A stretch of DNA of 48,143 nucleotides from Ruminococcus sp. (GTDB lineage Bacteria > Bacillota > Clostridia > Oscillospirales > Ruminococcaceae): NCBI GenBank assembly GCA_016288815.1, contig JAEELF010000061.1, forward strand, positions 1 through 48,143, given 5' to 3'. The first letter of the stretch is position 1. The number at the start of each line of letters is the position of its first letter. The notes beneath the pieces are model-generated. The model had not been told where the DNA came from. It searched no databases and was given only the letters and a program-made list of their open reading frames with translations. A program made the position numbers and the translations under genes. Shown here piece by piece: positions 1-8,236 of the stretch.

Positions 1-990
<990 letters not shown>

Positions 991-996
991 ATGACT

Positions 997-1022
997 AAAG
1001 GGCGGCTGCGGTCGCCCTTTTT
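997..1022 (+). terminator. Intrinsic terminator of secA
   Basis: A perfect 8-bp stem (AAAGGGCG at 997-1004 with CGCCCTTT at 1013-1020) can be extended inward to a TGCG tetraloop and runs into Ts. It begins six bases after the secA stop, so it most likely ends the secA transcript. Confidence 0.85.
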
Positions 1023-1055
1023 CAGAGTGAGGGAAGGTGTGAAGAAGGCTGTGCT

Positions 1056-1259
1056 TTGCGCTTTGTGAGGACTTTTGCTCAGACCGGCGAGCGGAACAGC
1101 TTTTTCTGCTACTGGAGGGACGGCGAGCTCGTCCAGACCGATCACTGGCACTATTACACGGCGGACGACGGTTACCGCGCCGTTGACAGATACGAATACG
1201 ACGAAGACGAAAATGAGGTCTATGTCCGGACGGGCGCCGTGATAATGGACGACTTCTGA
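1056..1259 (+). CDS. Small hypothetical protein, 67 aa
   Basis: This short frame begins at a TTG (1056) seven bases after AGAAGG (1043-1048); a GTG at 1065 is the alternative start. The product is acidic and rich in Tyr and Asp, with no signal peptide or membrane segment and no family I recognise. It contains FFCYWRDGELVQTDHWHYY followed by a charged tail ending VIMDDF. It sits between the secA terminator and the methyltransferase, whose start is 14 bases downstream with its own GGAGG site, so the two are probably co-transcribed. Its reality rests on the ribosome site, the tight spacing and codon use like that of its neighbours. Confidence 0.55.
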   Translation: MRFVRTFAQTGERNSFFCYWRDGELVQTDHWHYYTADDGYRAVDRYEYDEDENEVYVRTGAVIMDDF

Positions 1260-1273
1260 GAGGAGGACACAGA

Positions 1274-2041
1274 ATGAGCGGCTACAGCGCATTTGCGCGG
1301 TACTACGATGAGCTCACTGCGAATATCGACTACAAAAAGCGCGCGGAGTACTTCCACGCGATAATACAGAAATACAAGACCACGAAGGACAGCATACTCC
1401 TCGACCTCGCCTGCGGAACAGGCAGTATCTCGCAGGAAATGGCGCGTCTGGGGTACGACGTAATCGGTGTGGACAACTCCGACGAGATGCTCGGCATGGC
1501 GATAGAGAAGAAGTTCGACAGCGGGCTCGATATACAGTATCTCTGTCAGGATATGAGGAAGCTCGATATGTTCGGGACTGTGGATATCACGGTCTGCGCA
1601 CTCGACAGCATAAACCACCTCAGTTCGCCCGACGACGTGCGGAAGGTGTTCGGGAATGTCGCGTTCTTCTCGGAGGTCGGGGGACTGTTCATATTCGATG
1701 TCAACACCCTCTACAAGCACAGGGATATCCTCGCGGACAACACCTTCACCTACGAGACGGACAGCGTCTACTGCGTGTGGGAGAACACGCTCGACCGCTC
1801 GGACGATTCGGTGAAAATGCACCTTGAATTCTTCGAGCTGGAGGAAAACGGGCTGTACTCGCGCAGCAGCGACGACTTCACTGAGCGTGCATACAGCGAG
1901 GAGGACATCGAGCGGCTGCTTGCGGAGACCGGCTTCGAGCTCATCGCGAAGTACGGCGATGATACGTTCGACCCGCCCGCACCAAACTCACAGAGGATAG
2001 TCTACGCGGCACGGTGCGTGCGCAGCGGTCAGATGATATGA
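1274..2041 (+). CDS. Class I SAM-dependent methyltransferase
   Basis: A 255-residue soluble protein with the Rossmann-type methyltransferase fold. Motif I is clear near residues 41-52 (LLDLACGTGSIS), followed by the acidic residue that binds the SAM ribose (VIGVDNSDEM) and a motif II-like stretch (DITVCALDSINHL). The family is the Methyltransf_25/11 type often found beside translation or housekeeping genes; the substrate cannot be read from sequence. The ATG at 1274 has AGAGGAGGA directly upstream. The gene is in line with hslO, whose start lies 12 bases past its stop, suggesting one operon. Confidence 0.85.
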   Translation: MSGYSAFARYYDELTANIDYKKRAEYFHAIIQKYKTTKDSILLDLACGTGSISQEMARLGYDVIGVDNSDEMLGMAIEKKFDSGLDIQYLCQDMRKLDMFGTVDITVCALDSINHLSSPDDVRKVFGNVAFFSEVGGLFIFDVNTLYKHRDILADNTFTYETDSVYCVWENTLDRSDDSVKMHLEFFELEENGLYSRSSDDFTERAYSEEDIERLLAETGFELIAKYGDDTFDPPAPNSQRIVYAARCVRSGQMI

Positions 2042-2053
2042 AAGGAAGATAGC

Positions 2054-2929
2054 ATGGGAAATTTGCACAGGGCGATATCGGCGGACGGCTCGGCATTTGC
2101 CGCAGTCCTCGACGCCAAGGAAATCGTTTCGGAGATAGAGCACATACACAAGACCTCGGCGGTCGTTACGGCGGGTCTGGGGAGACTCAGCATAGCGGCT
2201 TCGCTCATGGGCTATATGCTCAAGGGCGAGGAGGACAGCATTACCCTGCGTATCGATGCGGACGGTCCTGCGGGACAGCTCGTTGCGGTCGCGGACAGCT
2301 GGGGAAACGTCAAGAGCAGCGTGAGCAATCCGGTAGTCGAGATACCGCTGAACAGCGTCGGCAAGCTCGACGTCGCGGGAGCCGTAGGACGTGACGGGAC
2401 ACTGTCCGTGGTCAAGGATATGGGTCTGCGTGAGCCGTATGTGGGAGTGATACCGCTCGTTTCGGGCGAGATCGCGGAGGACATCGCGAGCTACTACGCG
2501 ACCAGCGAGCAGATCCCGACGGTCTGTGCGCTCGGAGTGCTCGTGGACACCGATCTCACCGTCAAGGCAGCGGGAGGCTATCTCGTGCAGCTCCTGCCGT
2601 TCGCGGACGAGAAGTGCATTTCCACGATAGAAAAGAATGTCGCGGGAATGCGTCCGGTCTCTGCACTGCTCGACGAGGGCGTCTCGCCGCAGGAGATCGC
2701 AGAAATGCTCCTCGCGGGACTCGAACCCAACGAGCTCGACACCGCACAGCCGATCTACCACTGCGACTGCTCGCGTGAGAGGACTGAGCGCGTGCTGCTG
2801 AGCATCGGAAAAAAGGAGCTCGAGGACATCGCCGCGGAGGGCAAGGACACAACGGTCTGCTGCCATTTCTGCGGGAAGGAATACGTTTTCACGCCGCAGG
2901 AGGTCGCCGACCTCGCGGCACAGGGGTAA
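2054..2929 (+). CDS. hslO: Hsp33 redox-regulated chaperone
   Basis: A 291-residue cytoplasmic holdase activated by oxidation. The N-terminal domain has the family pattern (RAISADGSAFAAVLDAKEIV), and the C-terminal redox switch has four zinc cysteines as CDC near residue 234 and CHFC near residue 270, about 32 residues apart, as in Hsp33. An extra Cys directly precedes the CHFC motif. Length matches the family (about 290). It starts 12 bases after the methyltransferase stop, and its own stop overlaps the ribosome site of hflX, so these stress/translation genes are probably one transcript. Confidence 0.95.
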   Translation: MGNLHRAISADGSAFAAVLDAKEIVSEIEHIHKTSAVVTAGLGRLSIAASLMGYMLKGEEDSITLRIDADGPAGQLVAVADSWGNVKSSVSNPVVEIPLNSVGKLDVAGAVGRDGTLSVVKDMGLREPYVGVIPLVSGEIAEDIASYYATSEQIPTVCALGVLVDTDLTVKAAGGYLVQLLPFADEKCISTIEKNVAGMRPVSALLDEGVSPQEIAEMLLAGLEPNELDTAQPIYHCDCSRERTERVLLSIGKKELEDIAAEGKDTTVCCHFCGKEYVFTPQEVADLAAQG

Positions 2930-2932
2930 GAT

Positions 2933-4183
2933 ATGTACGAAAATAAGACTGACGACCAGCCCGTGAGGGCGGTGCTCGCTTGCGTGGACACGGGCGAATT
3001 CGACGCGGAGGTCTCTATCGCTGAGCTCGCCGAGCTCGCGGAGACCGCCAATGCAAAGGTCGTGGGGACGATGATACAGCGCCGCCAGACCTTCGACTCT
3101 GCGACGTGCATGGGTACGGGTCGCCTTGAGGAACTGAAGGAGCACCTTGCCCCTCTCGAAGCCGAACTGGTCATCTTCGACCACGAGCTGACTGGCGTTC
3201 AGATGCGCAACATCGAGGATATCCTTGAAGTCCGCGTGATAGACCGCACTACCCTCATACTCGACATCTTCGCGCAGCGTGCCCGCACAAAAGAGGGCAA
3301 ATTGCAGGTCGAGCTCGCGCAGCAGAAATACCGTCTGCCGCGCCTGACTGGTCTGGGTACGTCGCTCTCGCGTCTGGGCGGCGGCATAGGTACGAGAGGT
3401 CCCGGCGAGACCAAGCTCGAGACCGACAAGCGCCATATCCGCAGGAGGATATCTGCTCTCGAGGCGGAGCTCGAAGAACTTGAGAAGCACCGTAATTTCT
3501 CGCGCTCGCGCAGGAAGAAGGACGGGGTGCTGTGCGCGGCGATAGTCGGCTACACGAACGTGGGAAAGTCCACGCTTCTGAACGCGCTTACCGACGCGGG
3601 CGTGCTCGCGGAGAACAAGCTTTTCGCGACGCTCGACACGACCTCCCGCTCGATAGAGCTCCCGGACGGTCGGAGCGTCATGCTCATTGATACCGTCGGA
3701 CTGATACGCCGCCTCCCGCATGAATTGGTCGAGGCGTTCAAATCGACGCTGGAGGAAGCTGCCTCTGCGGACATAATACTCAACGTGCAGGACCTCTCCT
3801 CCCCGGAGCGCGAGGAACAGGCTGAGGTCACGCGGAAGCTGCTCTCGGAGCTCGGCTGCGACGGGATCCCTAAGATCGACGTGCTGAACAAGTGCGACAT
3901 CGCACAGTTCACGGACACAGTCTTTGAGGACGACACCACGGTCATGATAAGCGCGAAGCACCGCGACGGTTTCGCAAGGCTGCTCGAATGCATAATGAAG
4001 AACCTCCCAGAGACGGCGCGGCGCATGAAGCTGCTCGTGCCGTACAGCGAGACTGCCTTCATCGGCAGGATACGGGCGGAGGGCAAGGTCTTCTCCGAGG
4101 AATGCGCGGAGAACGGCACCCTCGTGGATGCGCTCGTGGACATAAAGCTGGTGAAGCGCGCGGAGGAGTTTGAAGTGGAATAG
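2933..4183 (+). CDS. hflX: Ribosome-associated GTPase HflX
   Basis: A 416-residue GTPase that binds the large ribosomal subunit and rescues or splits stalled or heat-damaged ribosomes. The N-terminal HflX domain and coiled coil (residues 1-190, including TRGPGETKLE) precede the G domain: G1 GYTNVGKST, G3 DTVGL, G4 NKCD and G5 SAKHRDG. A short C-terminal domain follows. The start ATG at 2933 lies three bases after the hslO stop, with AGGGGT as ribosome site inside the end of hslO. A strong terminator follows. Confidence 0.95.
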   Translation: MYENKTDDQPVRAVLACVDTGEFDAEVSIAELAELAETANAKVVGTMIQRRQTFDSATCMGTGRLEELKEHLAPLEAELVIFDHELTGVQMRNIEDILEVRVIDRTTLILDIFAQRARTKEGKLQVELAQQKYRLPRLTGLGTSLSRLGGGIGTRGPGETKLETDKRHIRRRISALEAELEELEKHRNFSRSRRKKDGVLCAAIVGYTNVGKSTLLNALTDAGVLAENKLFATLDTTSRSIELPDGRSVMLIDTVGLIRRLPHELVEAFKSTLEEAASADIILNVQDLSSPEREEQAEVTRKLLSELGCDGIPKIDVLNKCDIAQFTDTVFEDDTTVMISAKHRDGFARLLECIMKNLPETARRMKLLVPYSETAFIGRIRAEGKVFSEECAENGTLVDALVDIKLVKRAEEFEVE

Positions 4184-4190
4184 ACATCAG

Positions 4191-4216
4191 GGGACGGTCA
4201 GCACCGTCCCTTTTTT
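4191..4216 (+). terminator. Intrinsic terminator after hflX
   Basis: A perfect 8-bp stem (GGGACGGT/ACCGTCCC) with a CAGC tetraloop is followed by six Ts. It starts eight bases after the hflX stop and ends the methyltransferase-hslO-hflX transcript. Confidence 0.92.
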
Positions 4217-4240
4217 ATGTAAAAATTCAAAGCTTGTTCA

Positions 4241-4269
4241 TTGACATTCGTGCAAAAACGAGGTATAAT
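4241..4269 (+). promoter_or_regulatory. Sigma-A promoter of the EAL-domain gene
   Basis: Exact TTGACA (4241-4246) and TATAAT (4264-4269) with a 17-bp spacer, right after the hflX terminator. This decides the start of the next gene: a possible TTG at 4234 would lie upstream of the promoter, so translation must begin further in. Confidence 0.9.
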
Positions 4270-4350
4270 GACTATATATACGGTCTTCTGCATACCGGAA
4301 ATGCAGGGGCGCAGCTATCCTCTCAAAAACGGCTGCGTATCGGAGCGCCT

Positions 4351-7089
4351 ATGAGTATTTTCAACGTTAAAAAAGACCCGCCCGAGCTCAGCCGCGACTG
4401 GCAGGCATTCCAGCAGTTCGTCGGCAATATCGGAGCGTTCACCTATATCGCAAAGGACAAAGCTGCCTATCTCGACGCAGCAGCCTGTCGTATGCTCGGC
4501 TGCCAGAGCGAGAAACTCAACGAGTTCGAGTTTTTCGACCTGCTCGAGAAGATATCGAAGAGCCCCGTCGAGGGTCAGCGCCATATCTATCGCTTTTCGG
4601 AGAGCAGTGTCACGCGCTACATAAAAATGAACATCTACGAGAGCAGCGACGAGTGGCTCGGCTTCGTGCAGGACTTCACCCGTCAGATCTCCGAGATAAG
4701 CGACAGCAAGAGCTTCGTTGACTACGACCCCATAACGAGACTGCCGTCCTATCCGTCGTTCTCGCAGAAGATAAAGAAGCTCCTCCCGGAGATACAGCAC
4801 GGTTGCCTCGCGACTATCTACATCAACGGCATAGACAAGCTCGGCTCATACCTGACCGTTGACAACACCAACAACTGCATAACCTCCGTCGCGGAGACGC
4901 TGAAGAGCTTCTCCAGCGAGAACGTCATCATCGGCTCGAAGTCCAACTACGAGATATGTGCGTTCTTCCGCGAGTGCGACAAGATGAGCATATACAATAT
5001 CCTCAACGGCATGGACGAAGCTGTGCAGAAGTGCATACTCACGGACGACTTCGGCGAGATCATCGACATCTCCGACAAGAGCAGCATAAGCCTGTCTATC
5101 GGCTGTTCCTCGTACCCCGAGGAGGCAGCGGACTTCAATATGCTCGTGAACTACTCCGAGTTCGCGCTGTACGAGGCGAAGAACGGACGCAGGAGCGTCA
5201 TCAACTGGTTCTCCGAGGAGAACTACGTCCGCGAGAAGGACTCCTACAAGAACGCGCAGCTGTTCTCGCGCATAATCCAGGAGAATCTGCTGACCTACTA
5301 CCTCCAGCCGATAGTCGAGACGCATACCGGCGAGATAGTCGGCTACGAGGCTCTCATGCGCACCACGGGCGACATCAAGATGACCCCGAACCAGATACTC
5401 CGCATCGCCGGCGAGCAGAACAACCTCTACGCCGTCGAGAAGCTGACCTTCTTCAACACCATGAAGCTGCTCAGCGATAATCAGCAGATATTCGAGAACC
5501 GCAAGCTGTTCATCAACTCTCTCGCCAACTCCCTCCTCACTGAGGACGACTTCAACGAGCTCTACCTCACCTACGGCGAGCTCATTGAGAAGACCGTCGT
5601 GGAGATAGTCGAGGACAGTTCCGCTACCCCCGAGGGCATCGAGACCCTCAAGAAGCGCTGCGGCTTCACGCATACCAAGCTCGCTATCGACGACTACGGC
5701 ACGGGCTATTCCAACAGCTCCAACCTGCTGAACTACTCGCCCGACTACATCAAGATAGACCGCTCGCTCATCAGCGATATCCATAACGACCTCAAGAAGC
5801 AGCAGCTCGTAACGTCGATAATTGAGTTCTGCCAGGATAACCAGCTCCAGTCTCTCGCAGAGGGCGTCGAGACCGTACAGGAGCTGAAAACCGTCATCAG
5901 GCTGGGAGTTGACCTCGTTCAGGGCTACTACACCTCCAAGCCGAAGCCGCTCTTCCTCAACAGCATCTCCGCCGAGATAAAGGACGAGATAATCAAGACC
6001 AACCTTGAATCCCGCCCGGACGGCGTGAAGAAGATATATGCCGCCCAGAATGACTCCGAGATTGATCTCCTCAAGCTCGCGCTCGAGAAGTACACGGATA
6101 TCCACGTTTACCAGAGCAAGCTCACGATCGTCGGCGACCCCGACAAGCCCGTGAAGATGAACATCAGTATCATGGACAACCACAGCTGTGAGCTCACGCT
6201 GAAGAACGTGAACATGATAAGCGGCAACAGCAAGCCGACTATCAGTGTGGGCGAGTACGCCCGTCTGGTGCTGAACCTCGTGAAGAACAACAAACTCGGC
6301 TACTCGGGTATCTACGTTCCCATGGGGAGCCAGTTCGAGCTGACCGGCAAGGGCAGCCTCACTATAGACTGCTACGCCTCTGAGGGTATCGGTATCGGAA
6401 ACGACTTCGACCACAGCTACGGCGACATCACCATAGACATGACCGGTACGCTCGAGATAATCTCCAACAGCGTCGAGTCACTGTGCATAGGCGGCGGCTT
6501 CAACGAGGACGACTCCGAGATAGCCCTCCGCTCCGGCACCGTGAAGATATATATGTACTCCCACAACGGTCTCGCGATAGGCAGCTTCAACGGCGACGCC
6601 GACATCGCGATATCCGAGAACTGCTCGCTCGACATCACTATCTCCGGTATCAAGGTCACCGGTATCGGCAGCGTCAAGGGCATAGCCACGATAACCTCCG
6701 CCGCGGACATCGAGATGTCCTGCACAGGCGCACAGGCAGTCGGCATAGGCGTACTCGAGGAGGGCGAGGGAAGTGTCCTCATCAAGAAGGGCAGGATAAA
6801 TATGCGTATGCGCTCCGCGAAGCACACCTGTATCGGTGCGGTTGGCGGAAGTGTCAACACCAAGATCAAGGACGCGGAGATAATCATTGACTCCGAGGGC
6901 GATGAGGTCACCGGTATCGGCGACGCGCACGGCTCGGGAAATCTCGCGATCATCGACTCGTCAGTATCGCTCACCATGCTCGCCGGCACCCCGAAGGACA
7001 TCGGCACCGGCAGCGGTGATATGCAGATACAGAATTCCACGATAAATTCGCTTGTTAACAACAAGAGGATAATATATGCAAACAATTAA
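4351..7089 (+). CDS. EAL-domain c-di-GMP phosphodiesterase with degenerate GGDEF and a GIG-repeat C-terminal domain
   Basis: A predicted cytoplasmic c-di-GMP hydrolase of 912 residues. Order: PAS-like region (about 20-115), GGDEF-like domain (about 124-300) whose signature is replaced by SNYEI near residue 198, then a complete-looking EAL domain: YEALMR near 331, INSLANSL, VEIVED, IDDYGTGYSNSS, IKIDRSLI, AEGVET near 503 and QGYYTSKP. So it is probably a phosphodiesterase with a regulatory, non-synthesising GGDEF. Residues about 580-912 are unusual: repeats of about 28 residues with GIG or IGxGxxxG turns and alternating Ile/Thr/Ser strands, as in right-handed beta-helices. No signal peptide or membrane helix is visible. 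The ATG at 4351 has GGAG five bases upstream and lies about 80 bases after a consensus promoter. Confidence 0.88.
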   Translation: MSIFNVKKDPPELSRDWQAFQQFVGNIGAFTYIAKDKAAYLDAAACRMLGCQSEKLNEFEFFDLLEKISKSPVEGQRHIYRFSESSVTRYIKMNIYESSDEWLGFVQDFTRQISEISDSKSFVDYDPITRLPSYPSFSQKIKKLLPEIQHGCLATIYINGIDKLGSYLTVDNTNNCITSVAETLKSFSSENVIIGSKSNYEICAFFRECDKMSIYNILNGMDEAVQKCILTDDFGEIIDISDKSSISLSIGCSSYPEEAADFNMLVNYSEFALYEAKNGRRSVINWFSEENYVREKDSYKNAQLFSRIIQENLLTYYLQPIVETHTGEIVGYEALMRTTGDIKMTPNQILRIAGEQNNLYAVEKLTFFNTMKLLSDNQQIFENRKLFINSLANSLLTEDDFNELYLTYGELIEKTVVEIVEDSSATPEGIETLKKRCGFTHTKLAIDDYGTGYSNSSNLLNYSPDYIKIDRSLISDIHNDLKKQQLVTSIIEFCQDNQLQSLAEGVETVQELKTVIRLGVDLVQGYYTSKPKPLFLNSISAEIKDEIIKTNLESRPDGVKKIYAAQNDSEIDLLKLALEKYTDIHVYQSKLTIVGDPDKPVKMNISIMDNHSCELTLKNVNMISGNSKPTISVGEYARLVLNLVKNNKLGYSGIYVPMGSQFELTGKGSLTIDCYASEGIGIGNDFDHSYGDITIDMTGTLEIISNSVESLCIGGGFNEDDSEIALRSGTVKIYMYSHNGLAIGSFNGDADIAISENCSLDITISGIKVTGIGSVKGIATITSAADIEMSCTGAQAVGIGVLEEGEGSVLIKKGRINMRMRSAKHTCIGAVGGSVNTKIKDAEIIIDSEGDEVTGIGDAHGSGNLAIIDSSVSLTMLAGTPKDIGTGSGDMQIQNSTINSLVNNKRIIYANN

Positions 7090-7107
7090 GAGAGGTAAAG
7101 ATCACAA

Positions 7108-8202
7108 ATGAAGTTAGGTATGGTCGGACTGCCGAATGTCGGCAAAAGCACGCTGTTCAACGCACTCACGAACGCAGGCGCGGAGTCTGCGAACTACCCG
7201 TTCTGCACTATCGAGAAGAACGTCGGTATCGTATCGGTCCCGGACGAAAGGCTCGATAAGCTCGCGGAGATGTACGAGCCGGACAAATTCACTCCCGCAA
7301 CGCTCGAATTCGTAGACATAGCGGGACTTGTCAAGGGCGCCTCCAAGGGCGAGGGACTGGGAAACAAGTTCCTTGCGGATATCCGCGAGGTGGACGCGAT
7401 AGTCCACGTTGTACGCTGCTTCGAGGACCCGAATATAATCCACGTTGACGGCAGCATCGACCCGCTGCGCGACATCGAGACGATAAATCTCGAGCTCATC
7501 TTCTCGGACATCGAAATGGTCGAGAGACGCATTGACAGGGCGAAAAAGGCAGCCAAGGGCGACAAGAAATACCTTGCCGAGGCTGAGTTCCTTGAGCGCC
7601 TGAAGGAACACCTCGAGGAGGGAAAGTCTGCCCGCGGCTTTGACTTCACCGAGGAGGAGCGTGAGCTGATAAAGACCACCCCGCTGCTCTCCGCAAAGCC
7701 GGTCATCTACGCTGCGAACCTCAGCGAGGAGGACTTCACCAATAACATCGAGACTAACGAGAACTACAGAAAAGTCCGTGAGCTCGCGGAATCCGAGCAC
7801 TCAGCAGTGCTGCCGATATGTGCGCAGATCGAGGCTGAGATATCGGACATGGGCGACGAGGACAAGGCGATGTTCCTCAGCGAGCTGGGGCTGGAGGTCT
7901 CGGGACTGAACCGTATCATCAAGGAGGGCTATTCGCTCCTCGGACTGATCTCGTACCTCACTGCCGGCAAGCAGGAGGTCCGCGCATGGACCATCACCCG
8001 CGGTACAAAGGCTCCGCAGGCTGCCGGAAAGATACATACGGACTTCGAGAAGGGCTTTATCCGTGCGGAGGTCATCTCATTCGATGACCTCATGGAGTGC
8101 GGCACGATGGCTGCTGCGAAGGAAAAGGGACTTGTCCGTCTTGAGGGCAAGGAGTACGTCATGCAGGACGGTGACATCGTTCTGTTCAGATTCAATGTAT
8201 AA
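7108..8202 (+). CDS. ychF: Obg-family ATPase YchF
   Basis: A 364-residue universally conserved P-loop protein of the Obg family that binds ATP in preference to GTP and associates with ribosomes. Visible are G1 GLPNVGKST, the FCTIEKNVG segment typical of YchF, G3 DIAGLVKGAS, a coiled-coil domain (about 130-200) and the C-terminal TGS domain ending DGDIVLFRFNV. Length is typical. It begins 18 bases after the EAL gene with GAGAGG upstream and may be read through from that promoter. It ends in a terminator shared with the convergent GH53 gene. Confidence 0.97.
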   Translation: MKLGMVGLPNVGKSTLFNALTNAGAESANYPFCTIEKNVGIVSVPDERLDKLAEMYEPDKFTPATLEFVDIAGLVKGASKGEGLGNKFLADIREVDAIVHVVRCFEDPNIIHVDGSIDPLRDIETINLELIFSDIEMVERRIDRAKKAAKGDKKYLAEAEFLERLKEHLEEGKSARGFDFTEEERELIKTTPLLSAKPVIYAANLSEEDFTNNIETNENYRKVRELAESEHSAVLPICAQIEAEISDMGDEDKAMFLSELGLEVSGLNRIIKEGYSLLGLISYLTAGKQEVRAWTITRGTKAPQAAGKIHTDFEKGFIRAEVISFDDLMECGTMAAAKEKGLVRLEGKEYVMQDGDIVLFRFNV

Positions 8203-8203
8203 A

Positions 8204-8229
8204 AAGAGCTCCCCGGAAGGGGAGCTTTT
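8204..8229. terminator. Bidirectional terminator between ychF and the GH53 gene
   Basis: An 8-bp stem (AGCTCCCC/GGGGAGCT) with a GGAA loop has A-rich sequence on its left and Ts on its right. It can therefore stop transcripts from ychF (+) and from the galactanase gene (-), which ends at 8237. Confidence 0.85.
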
Positions 8230-8236
8230 CGCATAT

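Noticed and set aside
1988..3961. Long open frame on the minus strand opposite hslO and hflX (657 codons)
   Set aside because: It is antisense to two clear housekeeping genes, has low-complexity Arg/Leu composition, and matches no family. It is a by-product of GC-rich codon use.
4234..4350. N-terminal extension of the EAL protein from a TTG at 4234
   Set aside because: The extension covers a consensus promoter (4241-4269), so it would start upstream of its own transcript. The ATG at 4351 with GGAG is preferred.
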